From positions 12,123-76,122 of the forward strand of contig JAJDEH010000154.1 in NCBI GenBank assembly GCA_029259935.1: a DNA stretch of 64,000 bases, read 5' to 3'. Below the pieces are notes generated by a model that saw only the letters and a list, made by a program, of their open reading frames with translations, had not been told where the DNA came from and did no database searches. This document shows positions 8,732-17,064 of this stretch, piece after piece (position 1 is the stretch's first letter; each line of letters starts with the position of its first letter). Made by a program: the position numbers and the translations under genes. The stretch is from Planctomycetota bacterium. GTDB lineage: Bacteria > Planctomycetota > Planctomycetia > Pirellulales > Pirellulaceae.

Positions 8732-9948
8732 GACCACTCCAACTCATCTTCGCCGGCGACCAACGGTCCGAGGACTTCGGCGGCGTCGCCCGTTAGCTCG
8801 ATCCCCACTCGACGCTCGGAGGTCTGCGCGATGATGATATCAAATGGCGGCACGCCGATGTCGCGCAATGTTCGGTCAAGGAAGGTCTCCGTTCCTCGAA
8901 TCTTGAAAAACGTTTCCACGTCGCGACGAACTTGCCTGCACCGCGGACACCATGCCTTGTCGGCCGGTACTTTCCCCAGCGACGCGAACATCATTTCTTC
9001 ATTGCCACATTGGCGGCAAACAAGTTTTTCAAGCACATCGCGGCCTAGTTCCAATTCCACCTCCGGACCTAGCATGGCTCGAGCCTGTTCCAGCACTCTT
9101 CTAATGCGCGTGTCGGCCTGTACGCCGTCCAACGTGATGATCTCTTCCAATGTATCGTGGCTGTAGCACTCTTCCTTTCGCTGATACTCAACGCCATAAG
9201 AATCACCGCCAAGCCCTTCAAAGAACCAACCGCGACCCGCCATCGTCGACATCCCGTGTACCAGTTTGACCGCCTCTTGGCATTGGACGCCGGCAATGAT
9301 GCTGCTGATGGTGGGCGTGGTAGGGGTTTTGCCCGCTTCCATTTCTTCCCGGGATAACAAGTTGCACGATCTACGTCGTTCCAGCAATTTCCAATCGACC
9401 TCCGACATGGTGCATTCGTAACACGGGCCATCCGGGACGAACACACGAGCGCAGCCTTGAATCTGTTCGATGGCGCCATCGATCCATGGACGATCAACTC
9501 GCCAACAATTGCGATTGATCGCCAAGCGGGCCTCGCGATTGTCCAAGCCGGCAATCACGACATCGGCCCAACGAAATACCCCCAGTCCCAAGTCGTAGAC
9601 GATGTTGCCCTTAAAATCTTGCACGCGCATTTCGGGGTAGATTTCGCGTGCCGCCCGCGCCGCGACTTCCGCTTTATAGCGCCCATTGTCGGCCGCCCGA
9701 TAAAGGACGGATCGGGATAGATTGGAATTCTCAATTCGATCCAGGTCGGCGACGAGCAAATGGCCCACGCCCAGCAAGGCAAGATTCTTGACAATCTCAT
9801 TCCCCAGCGCGCCCGCGCCGACGACGAGCACCTTGGTTTGCGAGAGCTTTTCTTGATCCCACCAACCAATCAAACGAAAGCGATGAAACCGGTCTTGTTG
9901 ATCGGCATGAACTTCGTCCGACGAAACTCGTAGCGGCTGGTCATTCAT
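8728..9948 (-). CDS. E1-like ubiquitin-activating enzyme (ThiF/MoeB superfamily)
   Basis: 406 aa from ATG 9948, overlapping the Ubl stop by 4 nt (ATGA); an earlier in-frame start at 10044 would overlap the Ubl gene by 100 bp. The Rossmann adenylation domain shows VLVVGAGALG (GxGxxG at 44-49), the DLDRIENSNLSRS stretch at 68-80 and DNREARLAINRNC near 136-148. C176-x2-C179 fits a ThiF zinc pair. Cys195 in RRRSCNLLS, just before the TPTTPT loop and the IAGVQCQEAVKLV helix, is the best candidate for the thioester Cys. The C-terminal part (about 300-406) adds a second CxxC pair set (C311/C314, C334/C337) and an unassigned domain. Inferred role: adenylate the adjacent Ubl and pass it to the E2-like protein. 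Confidence 0.88.
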   Translation of the reverse strand: MNDQPLRVSSDEVHADQQDRFHRFRLIGWWDQEKLSQTKVLVVGAGALGNEIVKNLALLGVGHLLVADLDRIENSNLSRSVLYRAADNGRYKAEVAARAAREIYPEMRVQDFKGNIVYDLGLGVFRWADVVIAGLDNREARLAINRNCWRVDRPWIDGAIEQIQGCARVFVPDGPCYECTMSEVDWKLLERRRSCNLLSREEMEAGKTPTTPTISSIIAGVQCQEAVKLVHGMSTMAGRGWFFEGLGGDSYGVEYQRKEECYSHDTLEEIITLDGVQADTRIRRVLEQARAMLGPEVELELGRDVLEKLVCRQCGNEEMMFASLGKVPADKAWCPRCRQVRRDVETFFKIRGTETFLDRTLRDIGVPPFDIIIAQTSERRVGIELTGDAAEVLGPLVAGEDELEWS

Positions 9949-10244
9949 TTGGGACCACGCGTCGTCGGTTTCGTCGCGCCGGCGGTGATCTCCGGCTGCA
10001 GTCGCAACACGTCGCCTTCTTGGCAGGCAACGTCCGTCAGACATTGCTCGTCCAGAAGTTGCCGACCCGAACGTTTGTGATGAAACTTGTAGCTCAGCGG
10101 CTGCCCATCGGGCCCTGTTTGGGGCAAGTTCATTTTCTCCAACAGCACGGCCAGAATTCGGTTCACCGCGGCATCGTCGGGCAATTCCACATCTTGGCGT
10201 TTGTTGCCCGTGGCATCCCAGACCTGAACTGTAATCATGGCCAT
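9945..10244 (-). CDS. Ubiquitin-like beta-grasp protein (YukD/EsaB-like)
   Basis: 99 aa from ATG 10244, preceded by AGGAG at 10-nt spacing; an in-frame ATG at 10238 is the alternative. The pattern is that of a beta-grasp Ubl: strand ITVQVWDATG (4-13), strand KRQDVELPDD, helix AVNRILAVLLEKM (27-39), strand LSYKFHHKRSGRQL, then a QEGDVLRLQP strand (75-84) with the GDxLRL phrase typical of YukD-like proteins. The C-terminal tail is ITAGATKPTTRGPK, with no terminal Gly-Gly. Either the conjugation site is unusual or the tail is trimmed first, for example by the JAMM or trypsin-like protease. It is the promoter-proximal gene of the cassette and its stop overlaps the E1 start, as expected for the modifier. 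No ESX/T7SS genes are near. Confidence 0.82.
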   Translation of the reverse strand: MAMITVQVWDATGNKRQDVELPDDAAVNRILAVLLEKMNLPQTGPDGQPLSYKFHHKRSGRQLLDEQCLTDVACQEGDVLRLQPEITAGATKPTTRGPK

Positions 10245-10514
10245 CCGCGCATTTCTCCTAGCCTGCTGAGTGTCGTCTTCCCCCCCGTCAATTTAACGTG
10301 ATGGAGATTCGCTGGCAAACGTCCGGCCAAGGGTCGCGGCCGCCGCCAGCCACCTTCTTACAACCGGAATAGGCCTAAAAAACAGAAGTACCCGATTACT
10401 TCTATTCGAGATTCACGGATTGATCCGATCTGACGTGTGGATGGGGTAGCAGCGTCCGTTACGATCTTGACGAAGTTGTAAGCACTCTTCGGGTCTGGAT
10501 TGGGGTTCTCTATC
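10245..10514. promoter_or_regulatory. Divergent intergenic region with inverted repeat
   Basis: A 270-bp gap between the Ubl cassette (minus) and the outer-membrane protein gene (plus) must hold promoters for both. The one symmetric element I see is AGAAGT at 10384-10389 and ACTTCT at 10398-10403, 8 nt apart, which could be an operator or a small hairpin. No convincing -35/-10 pair can be assigned by eye. Confidence 0.3.
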
Positions 10515-11624
10515 GTGTCTAAACACAACCATCGTTGGAATTTGGCATTCGTACTGGGTCTTTCCTTTTTGGCCGTCAACGCTGCTGTCGCGCAGGTGGT
10601 CGACTTTTCCGATCATTCCGCTAGTAGCGGCGAAGGCTCGGTGCAGTTCGCCAACTACGCGAATAGGCTGTCGGAATTCGAGGCCCGTTTGCAAGCAATG
10701 GAAAACTACCAGCCGCGCATTGCCTCGCTGGAAAGCGAAGTCCAGCGACTGCCCGCCCTCACTTACCAATCGCGGAGTTTCTTCTACGCCGGCTATGATC
10801 ACGTCCTCGCCAAACCGTACTTCTCCAGAAACGTTGCCTTCTATGAAATGGCGACCCTCACATCCAATTTCACAAGTTTTGATTGGAGTACCCAATACAC
10901 TCCGCGTTTTTATGTCGGATACGAAGCAGATAGTGGAACAGGAGTAAGGGTCGCTTACTGGCAGTTTGACGGGCAAGCCAAGTTCTTACGCACTCAGCAG
11001 CCCGGCGAACGACTGTTCATTGAAGTCAACGCCGCTGACGCCACGGTTAACAACGAAGTAGCAACGGCGGGTGCAACGGGTTCCTTGGTCGGAGGTCATT
11101 CCATCCAAGTGGACGTCTTGGATCTGGAACTCACGCGAAACGCCGAATTTGCGTGGGGGTGGCTTCGAGGCCAGGGCGGCGTCCGCTACGCGCGCTTGGA
11201 GCAATCCGCCTTGTGGCTGGAGACGGGTAGCCCCGACTTCGTGGCCTTGAATTACGACTTCGAGGGCATTGGGCCGACCGTCATGGTCGAAGCGGGCGTG
11301 CCGCTGTTCGGGTCCAATCTGTCCGCGTTCGCAAACATGCGTGGCTCTCTGCTTTTTGGCAATCGATCGATTACGACGCGTGACCTAGTGGGCGGCGATA
11401 CGATTCCTTCCTACGATTCGCTGCAGTCGGCGATCGAGGGCCAAGTGGGGTTGGATTGGGCGACCACTGTGTTTGGCCACCCGCTGACGGTAAGGGCTGC
11501 CATGGAAGCTCAGACATGGTTCCGCGGCGGTGCGGCTTCGGGCGGCGATGACGAAGGCATTCCCGTCGATCAGATCGACATGGGGTTCTTCGGGGCGGCA
11601 TTTACGACGATATTGGAACTGTAA
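10515..11624 (+). CDS. Lpg1974-like outer-membrane beta-barrel protein
   Basis: 369 aa if started at GTG 10515; an in-frame TTG at 10500 is the alternative. The N-terminus is basic then hydrophobic and ends in AVAQVVDF, a signal peptide of about 28 residues. A short coiled coil follows (NRLSEFEARLQAMENY, LESEVQRLP). The rest is rich in alternating aromatic/hydrophobic strands (FFYAGYDHVLAKPYF, FDWSTQYTPRFYVGYEADSGTGVRVAYW), and the C-terminus FGAAFTTILEL fits an outer-membrane barrel. This matches the Lpg1974 pore-forming family common in planctomycetes. It is divergent from the Ubl cassette, and no functional link is evident. Confidence 0.75.
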   Translation: MSKHNHRWNLAFVLGLSFLAVNAAVAQVVDFSDHSASSGEGSVQFANYANRLSEFEARLQAMENYQPRIASLESEVQRLPALTYQSRSFFYAGYDHVLAKPYFSRNVAFYEMATLTSNFTSFDWSTQYTPRFYVGYEADSGTGVRVAYWQFDGQAKFLRTQQPGERLFIEVNAADATVNNEVATAGATGSLVGGHSIQVDVLDLELTRNAEFAWGWLRGQGGVRYARLEQSALWLETGSPDFVALNYDFEGIGPTVMVEAGVPLFGSNLSAFANMRGSLLFGNRSITTRDLVGGDTIPSYDSLQSAIEGQVGLDWATTVFGHPLTVRAAMEAQTWFRGGAASGGDDEGIPVDQIDMGFFGAAFTTILEL

Positions 11625-11779
11625 GGTCCAACCTCGTGTCCCTGTCCAGTCTATTACTGCGGACTCGTCGCAACGACAAGCCGAGAAGGTGCTTCAGGTT
11701 TGTTTGAGATCGCCATACTGAAAGAAATAGGGGACAATAAATAGGACGACCTTCATTCATCGTTCCGGTAGCCCGCTTG

Positions 11780-12211
11780 ATGCCCTTCAACGAGTCGAAT
11801 AATTCGAATCCCTATCGCCCGCCTGTTGACGGCGAAAAACCTGCCGCAACGACTTGGGTCGCTTCACTGCGAAGAACTTGGCCGGTCATGCTTCTCGTCG
11901 GTATGTTGTCGGCTGGGGTTGCCGCCATCCATGCACTAGAATTCATCAACGAGCTGACTGTCGAAGAGTACTTGTTGGAACACAATAAGACGACACGTCT
12001 ACCCTTGTCGATCGGCCTGGCGGAGGTTGTGTTGATGATCAAGGCCGTTATCTTGGCGACGCTTACGTGGTTAGTCTATCGTGCGTCAATACGCATTCGA
12101 CGAATTAGGGAACCGTGCGAATTCCAAGACGCGATCGCCGGTCTATCGCCCATTTGGATCGTGGCAGCAGGATACGTGGTACTTGTCATGGTCGAGAAGG
12201 CGACTCTTTGA
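11780..12211 (+). CDS. Small membrane protein, unknown (NPYRPP N-terminus)
   Basis: 143 aa from ATG 11780 (TTG 11777 just before is less likely). It starts with a polar SNNSNPYRPPVDGE segment, a motif often seen at the N-terminus of small planctomycete membrane proteins, then has three likely helices (about residues 34-55, 77-101 and 122-139). There is no catalytic motif. It is followed after 49 bp by another small 3-TM protein on the same strand, and the two are probably a pair. Function unknown. Confidence 0.6.
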   Translation: MPFNESNNSNPYRPPVDGEKPAATTWVASLRRTWPVMLLVGMLSAGVAAIHALEFINELTVEEYLLEHNKTTRLPLSIGLAEVVLMIKAVILATLTWLVYRASIRIRRIREPCEFQDAIAGLSPIWIVAAGYVVLVMVEKATL

Positions 12212-12260
12212 CAGATCCCAGTACGTACGGCGGACGCGCGGCATTCAAGAAGGATATCCC

Positions 12261-12641
12261 ATGGCTTATCCCTTTCGCTCAAGGAATTCGCAACTCCTCA
12301 ACGTTTTTGCCTTGTCACTCCTGTCATTACTTGCCGTAATTTGTTCCGCAAGCTCTCTGCGATCGGCTTACCTGTCTTTGGCGCCCAATTGGTTTGAAGT
12401 ATTGATCTATGAACTGAGAGAATTGATCGGAATGGCGCAAGCCTTAACACTGGGCTTTCTAGCACTGTTCTTGCTGCTGTCAGCACTTCGAATGAAAGCA
12501 GTCGATCGTGCGATTTCTGAATGCCATGATCCGTTTAAGTATCTGCATCAAGTGTGGTGGCTGGTTGCTTTGTTTATAGCTCTATGCATCGCGCAGCGCG
12601 CGGTCATTTACCACGAGTCTCGATACATATATCTCTTTTAG
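12261..12641 (+). CDS. Small membrane protein, unknown
   Basis: 126 aa from ATG 12261, chosen because AAGGA lies 6 nt upstream and a longer in-frame start (12081) would overlap the previous gene by 131 bp. Three hydrophobic helices are visible (about 15-35, 53-75 and 100-118), with a basic N-terminus (PFRSRNSQ). No recognised domain. Its stop lies 45 bp from the convergent end of the propeller gene. Confidence 0.6.
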   Translation: MAYPFRSRNSQLLNVFALSLLSLLAVICSASSLRSAYLSLAPNWFEVLIYELRELIGMAQALTLGFLALFLLLSALRMKAVDRAISECHDPFKYLHQVWWLVALFIALCIAQRAVIYHESRYIYLF

Positions 12642-12686
12642 TGCGAACGTTGGCTCCAACGTGGGAGCGGGCGCCGGCCGCTGGAT

Positions 12687-14156
12687 TCATTCCGCCGGAA
12701 TGTAATTCAGCGTGTAGTAGGCCTCATCGTGCAACAGCGGCAGGCCTTTCGCTGAACGCACTCCGTCCATGTGCAGTTCATGGACGTGGCCTTCTTGCAA
12801 GCCGTCGATATGTAGACGCACTGATTTGTTATCGGAAGCGACGTCCGCCCGTGTGATCTTGGCTTCGGTGTGATCCACTTCGGGGCTGCCGTAGCTGGCT
12901 TGGAAGATGTAGGTGTAAGTCGGCAAGCGGTACGATGCCGGATCGCCCGCCGTTTTCGGGTCGACCGGCTTGGTGAACGTCAATTCAAAGCCGTCCGGCT
13001 TGGCGCGCATTTCGTGAACTTCGAATGGAATCTTTCCTGTCCAGTCGAGCCGTTCCAGGGCGAACGGATTTTTACCCCGCGACCCCCAACCGCGATTGGT
13101 GCTGCCGACGAACATCTTCCCGTTGTCAGTCATTTTCATGGCCAACGTGCCGGAACCAAACCCTTCGCGAAACGGAAAACAGACACCTTGATAATGGCCG
13201 TCGACCTTTTCCAGAAACACGCGCATCACCGTACTGAATGTCTGGTCGCCGACGAAAAGCTGGTTCTCGAAAGGTCCAAACTTACCGCCGGTGGTATCGC
13301 AAACCACGCCGCTGGCGGACTGGCCCATCTTTTTGTAAGGAAACAGCACGGCCGGCGGCTCGTACTCGGGAATCTTTTTGGCTTCCGTCATGATGCGGCT
13401 GCCGCTTTGCGGGTCCTTGGGCCGAGGGCCGATGGCGTCGGTGATGTCGTACCAGTTGTTGCCGCCGGGGTGGCCCTGAAACGATCCGGGACGCAGCCAC
13501 GAGAGTTTGCTGGTCCCGTTCCAAGGTCCCTGGTTGTCGGTATAAAACATGTCGCCCGCGGCGTTCATGCCGATGCCGCCCGGCGATCGAATGCCGCTGC
13601 AGGTGGGAATGGTCTTGCCGTCGGGAGTGACCCGAACACACCAGCCGCGATATTTGCAGTTGCTGTTGAACGAGCCGGTCAGGCAAAGCACGACCCAGAT
13701 ATTGCCATCGCGGTCGAACTTCGATCCGATGGCGTATTCGTGATAGTCGCCGGTGATTTCCCAGCCATCGGCCACGACCTCGAACAGATCGGCGCGGCCG
13801 TCGTTATCTTCGTCTTTCAGCCGGGAAACGTCACACCGCTGAGTGATGTAAAGGTAACCATCGCGCTGAGCGAGCCCCAGCACTTCATGCAGGCCGCTGG
13901 CAAATCGCTTGGACTTAATTTTTTCAGCCGAATCGGCGAACGGGTTCTCAAACATGTAGATGTCACCCCGCCGGGAAGAAGCCGCCAGTTTTCCGTCGGG
14001 CATCAGTTCCAGCCCCCCAACTTCCAGCACCACTCCCTCGGGAATGGGCAACGCAAAGATGGGGTAATAATCGTCTTCCGTGGGAAGTTTTTCTTGGGCT
14101 AGGCCCAGCGCGGAAAAGTACGTCAACAAGACGGCCAACGTCGCGATCTTCTTCAT
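12687..14156 (-). CDS. Secreted six-bladed beta-propeller, glucose/sorbosone-dehydrogenase-like
   Basis: 489 aa from ATG 14156. An upstream in-frame start at 14240 is unlikely because [20 protein letters not shown] is a typical signal peptide. The mature part has repeated propeller phrases: [68 protein letters not shown], and [10 protein letters not shown]. This is the sorbosone/glucose dehydrogenase-like propeller fold (DUF7133-type) that planctomycetes encode in many secreted copies. Residues from about 385 form a C-terminal Ig-like or CopC-like module ([11 protein letters not shown]). It is likely periplasmic or extracellular, and substrate and cofactor are unknown. A 128-bp gap separates it from hemH. 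Confidence 0.75.
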   Translation of the reverse strand: MKKIATLAVLLTYFSALGLAQEKLPTEDDYYPIFALPIPEGVVLEVGGLELMPDGKLAASSRRGDIYMFENPFADSAEKIKSKRFASGLHEVLGLAQRDGYLYITQRCDVSRLKDEDNDGRADLFEVVADGWEITGDYHEYAIGSKFDRDGNIWVVLCLTGSFNSNCKYRGWCVRVTPDGKTIPTCSGIRSPGGIGMNAAGDMFYTDNQGPWNGTSKLSWLRPGSFQGHPGGNNWYDITDAIGPRPKDPQSGSRIMTEAKKIPEYEPPAVLFPYKKMGQSASGVVCDTTGGKFGPFENQLFVGDQTFSTVMRVFLEKVDGHYQGVCFPFREGFGSGTLAMKMTDNGKMFVGSTNRGWGSRGKNPFALERLDWTGKIPFEVHEMRAKPDGFELTFTKPVDPKTAGDPASYRLPTYTYIFQASYGSPEVDHTEAKITRADVASDNKSVRLHIDGLQEGHVHELHMDGVRSAKGLPLLHDEAYYTLNYIPAE

Positions 14157-14284
14157 CTGCAGATCCTTCAGGTTGCGGTGTTCAGCGGAATGCGAATAGT
14201 CTAATCGGAACGGACGCGGACTAACACCTTGGTAAGCCATGAGAACGGCCCCCCCTCACGGTCCGGAAACACGGTCCGGCCCCG

Positions 14285-15307
14285 TCATCGGGGTCGCCCT
14301 GACGGGCAGCAGTCAGCCGGACACTCGTCGCGGCGGGCTGGCAACGACCCGATTACGCGACGCTCGGCACCTTGCGTCCTTTCCTCGATCAGTTCACGGA
14401 TCATGGCGATGAACACCGGGTGAGTGCCCACCGTTTTGGCTCGCACCATGTTCAATCCCAGCTCGTCACAAACGTCGCGGGCTTCGGTGTCCAGGTCGAA
14501 CAGAATCTCCATGTGGTCGGAAAGAAAGCCGATGGGGACCAGCACGACGTTCGCAACGTTGCCTTCGGCGTGCAACTGTTTCAGGTAATCGCAAACATCG
14601 GGCTCGAGCCAGGGTTGCGTGGGAGGGCCGCTGCGACTTTGGTAGACGAGCGCACTGCCGAAATCGCCTATTTGCTCGTTAACCAACCGGCAGGCTTCTT
14701 GCAGTTGCGGAACGTAGTCGCCGCCCTGGGCCATCGACTCGGGAATACTGTGGGCGGTGTAAACAAGTTGCGTGGACGAATGTTGCTCGGACGGAATCTC
14801 GGCAAGCGCCGCTCGCACGCGTTCGGCCATTGCTTCGATAAAGCCGGGGTGGTTAAAGAAGGCTCGTAGTTTTTCAACTTGTGGCGCGTCTACGCCGACA
14901 ACCTGCCGGGCCCGCTCGACATCTTCTCGATACTGGCGACACCCGGAATAAGAACTGTAGGCCGATGTCATGAAGGCCAGAGCTCGATGAATGCCGTCGG
15001 CTTTCATTTGCCTCAGTGTGTCGGCCAGCATGGGGTGCCAATTGCGGTTGCCCCAATAAATCGGCAGGTTGACGCTGGCCGCTTTTAGCTCGGTGGTCAA
15101 CGCGGCGATCAGTTCCCGGCACTGGCCGTTGATGGGGCTTACTCCGCCGAATCGCTGATAGTGTTCGGCCACCGCCAGCATTCGCTCGCGAGGCACGTTT
15201 TTTCCACGTAACACGTTTTCCAAAAATGGAATGACATCCTCGGGACCTTCCGGTCCGCCAAAGGAAACCACCAGCAGCGCGTCGTAGTTGTCGGTATTTT
15301 CAGCCAT
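14285..15307 (-). CDS. hemH: Ferrochelatase
   Basis: 340 aa from ATG 15307 (an upstream in-frame start at 15391 lies inside the neighbouring gene). It shows the class I ferrochelatase/coproporphyrin ferrochelatase layout: N-terminal LLVVSFGGPEGPEDV, FGGVSPING near residue 50, YTAHSIPESMAQGGDY around residue 185 with the metal-inserting His, and YQSRSGPPTQPWLEPD at about 235. Length is typical. It inserts iron into a porphyrin in the last steps of haem synthesis. Its start overlaps the stop of the upstream 4-TM gene by 8 nt, so the two are probably translated together; the TIGR01777 epimerase is next upstream. The tail (ERRVIGSLPARRDECPADCCPSG) contains a Cys cluster that might be an Fe-S ligand set or simply a drifted end. 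Confidence 0.92.
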   Translation of the reverse strand: MAENTDNYDALLVVSFGGPEGPEDVIPFLENVLRGKNVPRERMLAVAEHYQRFGGVSPINGQCRELIAALTTELKAASVNLPIYWGNRNWHPMLADTLRQMKADGIHRALAFMTSAYSSYSGCRQYREDVERARQVVGVDAPQVEKLRAFFNHPGFIEAMAERVRAALAEIPSEQHSSTQLVYTAHSIPESMAQGGDYVPQLQEACRLVNEQIGDFGSALVYQSRSGPPTQPWLEPDVCDYLKQLHAEGNVANVVLVPIGFLSDHMEILFDLDTEARDVCDELGLNMVRAKTVGTHPVFIAMIRELIEERTQGAERRVIGSLPARRDECPADCCPSGRPR

Positions 15308-15785
15308 CTTGGTCTTCACTCGTGATAGTCTTGGTTTCCGTTGCCGAGGCGGCCGGTTGATCGGACACGCGCTTCGACGTCGTAGAGGCATGGTATAGTA
15401 TCGCCGCGAATGGTAACCACCAGATCAGGTCGTTTGTCAAAAGAATCGCGCCGAACGACCACGGCAATTCTCCTTGAACCACGGCCAGCAGGAACCCGAT
15501 CGGTCCAAATATTTTTCCCAGCAAACCGACCAACGTAATCGGCCAATGCCGAATCGGATCGGCGGCGGCGATCAAGTAGCCGATTCCGTAGACGCCGACG
15601 ATCATTCCCACGCACTGCCAAATCTGGGGATACCGCGGCGGATCCAGCTCCACGAACTCGAACCATCGCAGTGGAAAGAACACCACCAGCAGACCCCACG
15701 CCAGATTGTAAGCCCCGGCCAGCACCAGCACCCAGGCCATCCAGCGCGGCGGGCGAATTTCGTCACGGTGTGTCATGTCGTTCAT
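15300..15785 (-). CDS. Four-TM membrane protein, unknown
   Basis: 161 aa from ATG 15785. A polar basic N-terminus (RDEIRPPRW) is followed by four hydrophobic helices (about 15-38, 55-73, 82-103 and 108-128) and a polar C-terminus. PRYPQIWQCVGMIVGVYGIGYLIAA and GKIFGPIGF are the most conserved-looking parts. Such small proteins are often found beside TIGR01777 epimerases, as here (8 bp downstream of it), and the gene overlaps hemH by 8 nt. No function can be assigned. Confidence 0.7.
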   Translation of the reverse strand: MNDMTHRDEIRPPRWMAWVLVLAGAYNLAWGLLVVFFPLRWFEFVELDPPRYPQIWQCVGMIVGVYGIGYLIAAADPIRHWPITLVGLLGKIFGPIGFLLAVVQGELPWSFGAILLTNDLIWWLPFAAILYHASTTSKRVSDQPAASATETKTITSEDQDG

Positions 15786-15793
15786 CGATTAGC

Positions 15794-16687
15794 TCATTTG
15801 CCCAAAACGTGCCGCAGCGCCACTTCCAACTCGGGATGCTGGAATTCGTATCCACTGGCGACGAGTGCCCGCGGCTTGACGTGGTCACTGGCCAACAGCA
15901 ATTCATGCGCCATTTCGCCAAGCGCAAGGCGAAGAAAAAATGCCGGCAAGGGAACGATCGTCGGACGCTTCAAGACACGGCCCAGTGTCTTGGTGAACTC
16001 TCGATTCGTCACGGAATTTGGGGCCACTAGATTCACCGGACCGCGCAGTGATTCAGTCACGATGGCGTGATGAATGGCACCCACCGTATCATCCAGCGAA
16101 ATCCAGCTCCACCATTGCTTGCCGCTTCCCACAATGCCTCCACCTCCCAGCTTGAAGGGAAGCAACATTTTGGTGAGCGCTCCGCCTTTGGGGCTCAGCA
16201 CTAGGCCGATCCGGATGTTCACGACGCGCATCCCGACGTCGACCGCGGCTTTCGCGGCCGCTTCCCAATCTTGACACAGAACCGGCAAGAACCCTTCCCC
16301 CGTGGAACTACTTTCATCCAACACTTCCTCGCCCCGTGAACCGTAGATGCCAATGGCCGAAGCGGCCACCAACGTCTTCGGAGGCGCTTTCATTTTTGCC
16401 AGACCCTCGCACAGCAGGCGCGTGCCAACGATTCGGCTGTCTCGCATCCTTTGCTTACGGGCCTTGTTCCAACGGCCTCCCGCGATGTTCTCGCCGGCCA
16501 AGTGAACGACCGCATCGACCCCTTCCAGTGGCGCGGAATCAAATTCCTCCCGATCAGGATGCCAAGCCACCTCGCCTTCCCCGGCCATCCCACGGACTAT
16601 TCGAGTAACTGAATGTCCCTCCGTTTTCAGCAGCGAAACCAGTTCGCCGCCAACGAGGCCACTGGATCCGGTAATTGCGACATGCAT
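15794..16687 (-). CDS. TIGR01777-family NAD(P)-binding epimerase/SDR (YfcH/SDR39U1-like)
   Basis: 297 aa from ATG 16687; an extended start at 16783 is rejected because MHVAITGSSGLVGGELV is the natural Rossmann beginning (GxxGxxG at residues 7-13). Further family marks are VVHLAGENIAGGRWN (about 65-79), the SRIVGTR stretch, AASAIGIYGSRGEEVL with the active-site Tyr region, and NIRIGLVLSPKGGAL. The C-terminus HELLLASDHVKPRALVASGYEFQHPEL is diagnostic for TIGR01777 (DUF1731). Family members are atypical extended SDRs of unclear substrate; bacterial ones have been linked to cell division. It heads a minus-strand unit with the 4-TM gene and hemH. Confidence 0.9.
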   Translation of the reverse strand: MHVAITGSSGLVGGELVSLLKTEGHSVTRIVRGMAGEGEVAWHPDREEFDSAPLEGVDAVVHLAGENIAGGRWNKARKQRMRDSRIVGTRLLCEGLAKMKAPPKTLVAASAIGIYGSRGEEVLDESSSTGEGFLPVLCQDWEAAAKAAVDVGMRVVNIRIGLVLSPKGGALTKMLLPFKLGGGGIVGSGKQWWSWISLDDTVGAIHHAIVTESLRGPVNLVAPNSVTNREFTKTLGRVLKRPTIVPLPAFFLRLALGEMAHELLLASDHVKPRALVASGYEFQHPELEVALRHVLGK

Positions 16688-17064
16688 CAAGCTCGATTCC
16701 TTTCCGGTGTTTAGTGCATCACAAGACAGCCTGATTCGTGTCGGTGATGCGGGCATTTTCTCATGGCGGCATCCAAGGCTCAAGCGGGCCGCGAATCACG
16801 CCGCATTTTCGGCAGGGGGAGCAAATTACATCCGGTCATTACACGGCGCGCGCAAGATCTTAACAGAAGTTTAATCGGATATTCACCAATGACACATTTG
16901 CTCTTCATGTGGGTCAACAAAATCTGTAACTGAAAGGCGTCGATTGGAATCACTACCGACGGCCTGAGGTTCCGCCACTTGTGCATTCCACTTTGATCAG
17001 AGCAACAACATCACTTAACACAAGGATCCGAGGCCCTAAGGCCTCATTCTTAGGATTAAACTCA
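16688..17064. other. Intergenic, divergent promoter region
   Basis: This 377-bp AT-richer gap lies between the divergent TIGR01777 gene and the first DUF1559 gene. The one structured element is the palindrome GAGGCCCTAAGGCCTC near 17029-17044. TAGGATTAA at 17051-17059 may act as the ribosome site of the DUF1559 gene. I see no other gene in it. Confidence 0.4.

Noticed and set aside
3787..10244. Reading the cassette as CBASS or as a type VII secretion locus
   Set aside because: No CD-NTase, effector or Cap-type genes, and no EccC, WXG100 or other ESX genes, although the Ubl resembles YukD. The E1/E2/JAMM/RING set is better explained as a stand-alone Ubl system.
12870..14102. 410-codon plus-strand reading opposite the propeller gene
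   Set aside because: Low-complexity Arg/Ala/Gly product without a family; the minus strand carries the signal peptide and propeller motifs.
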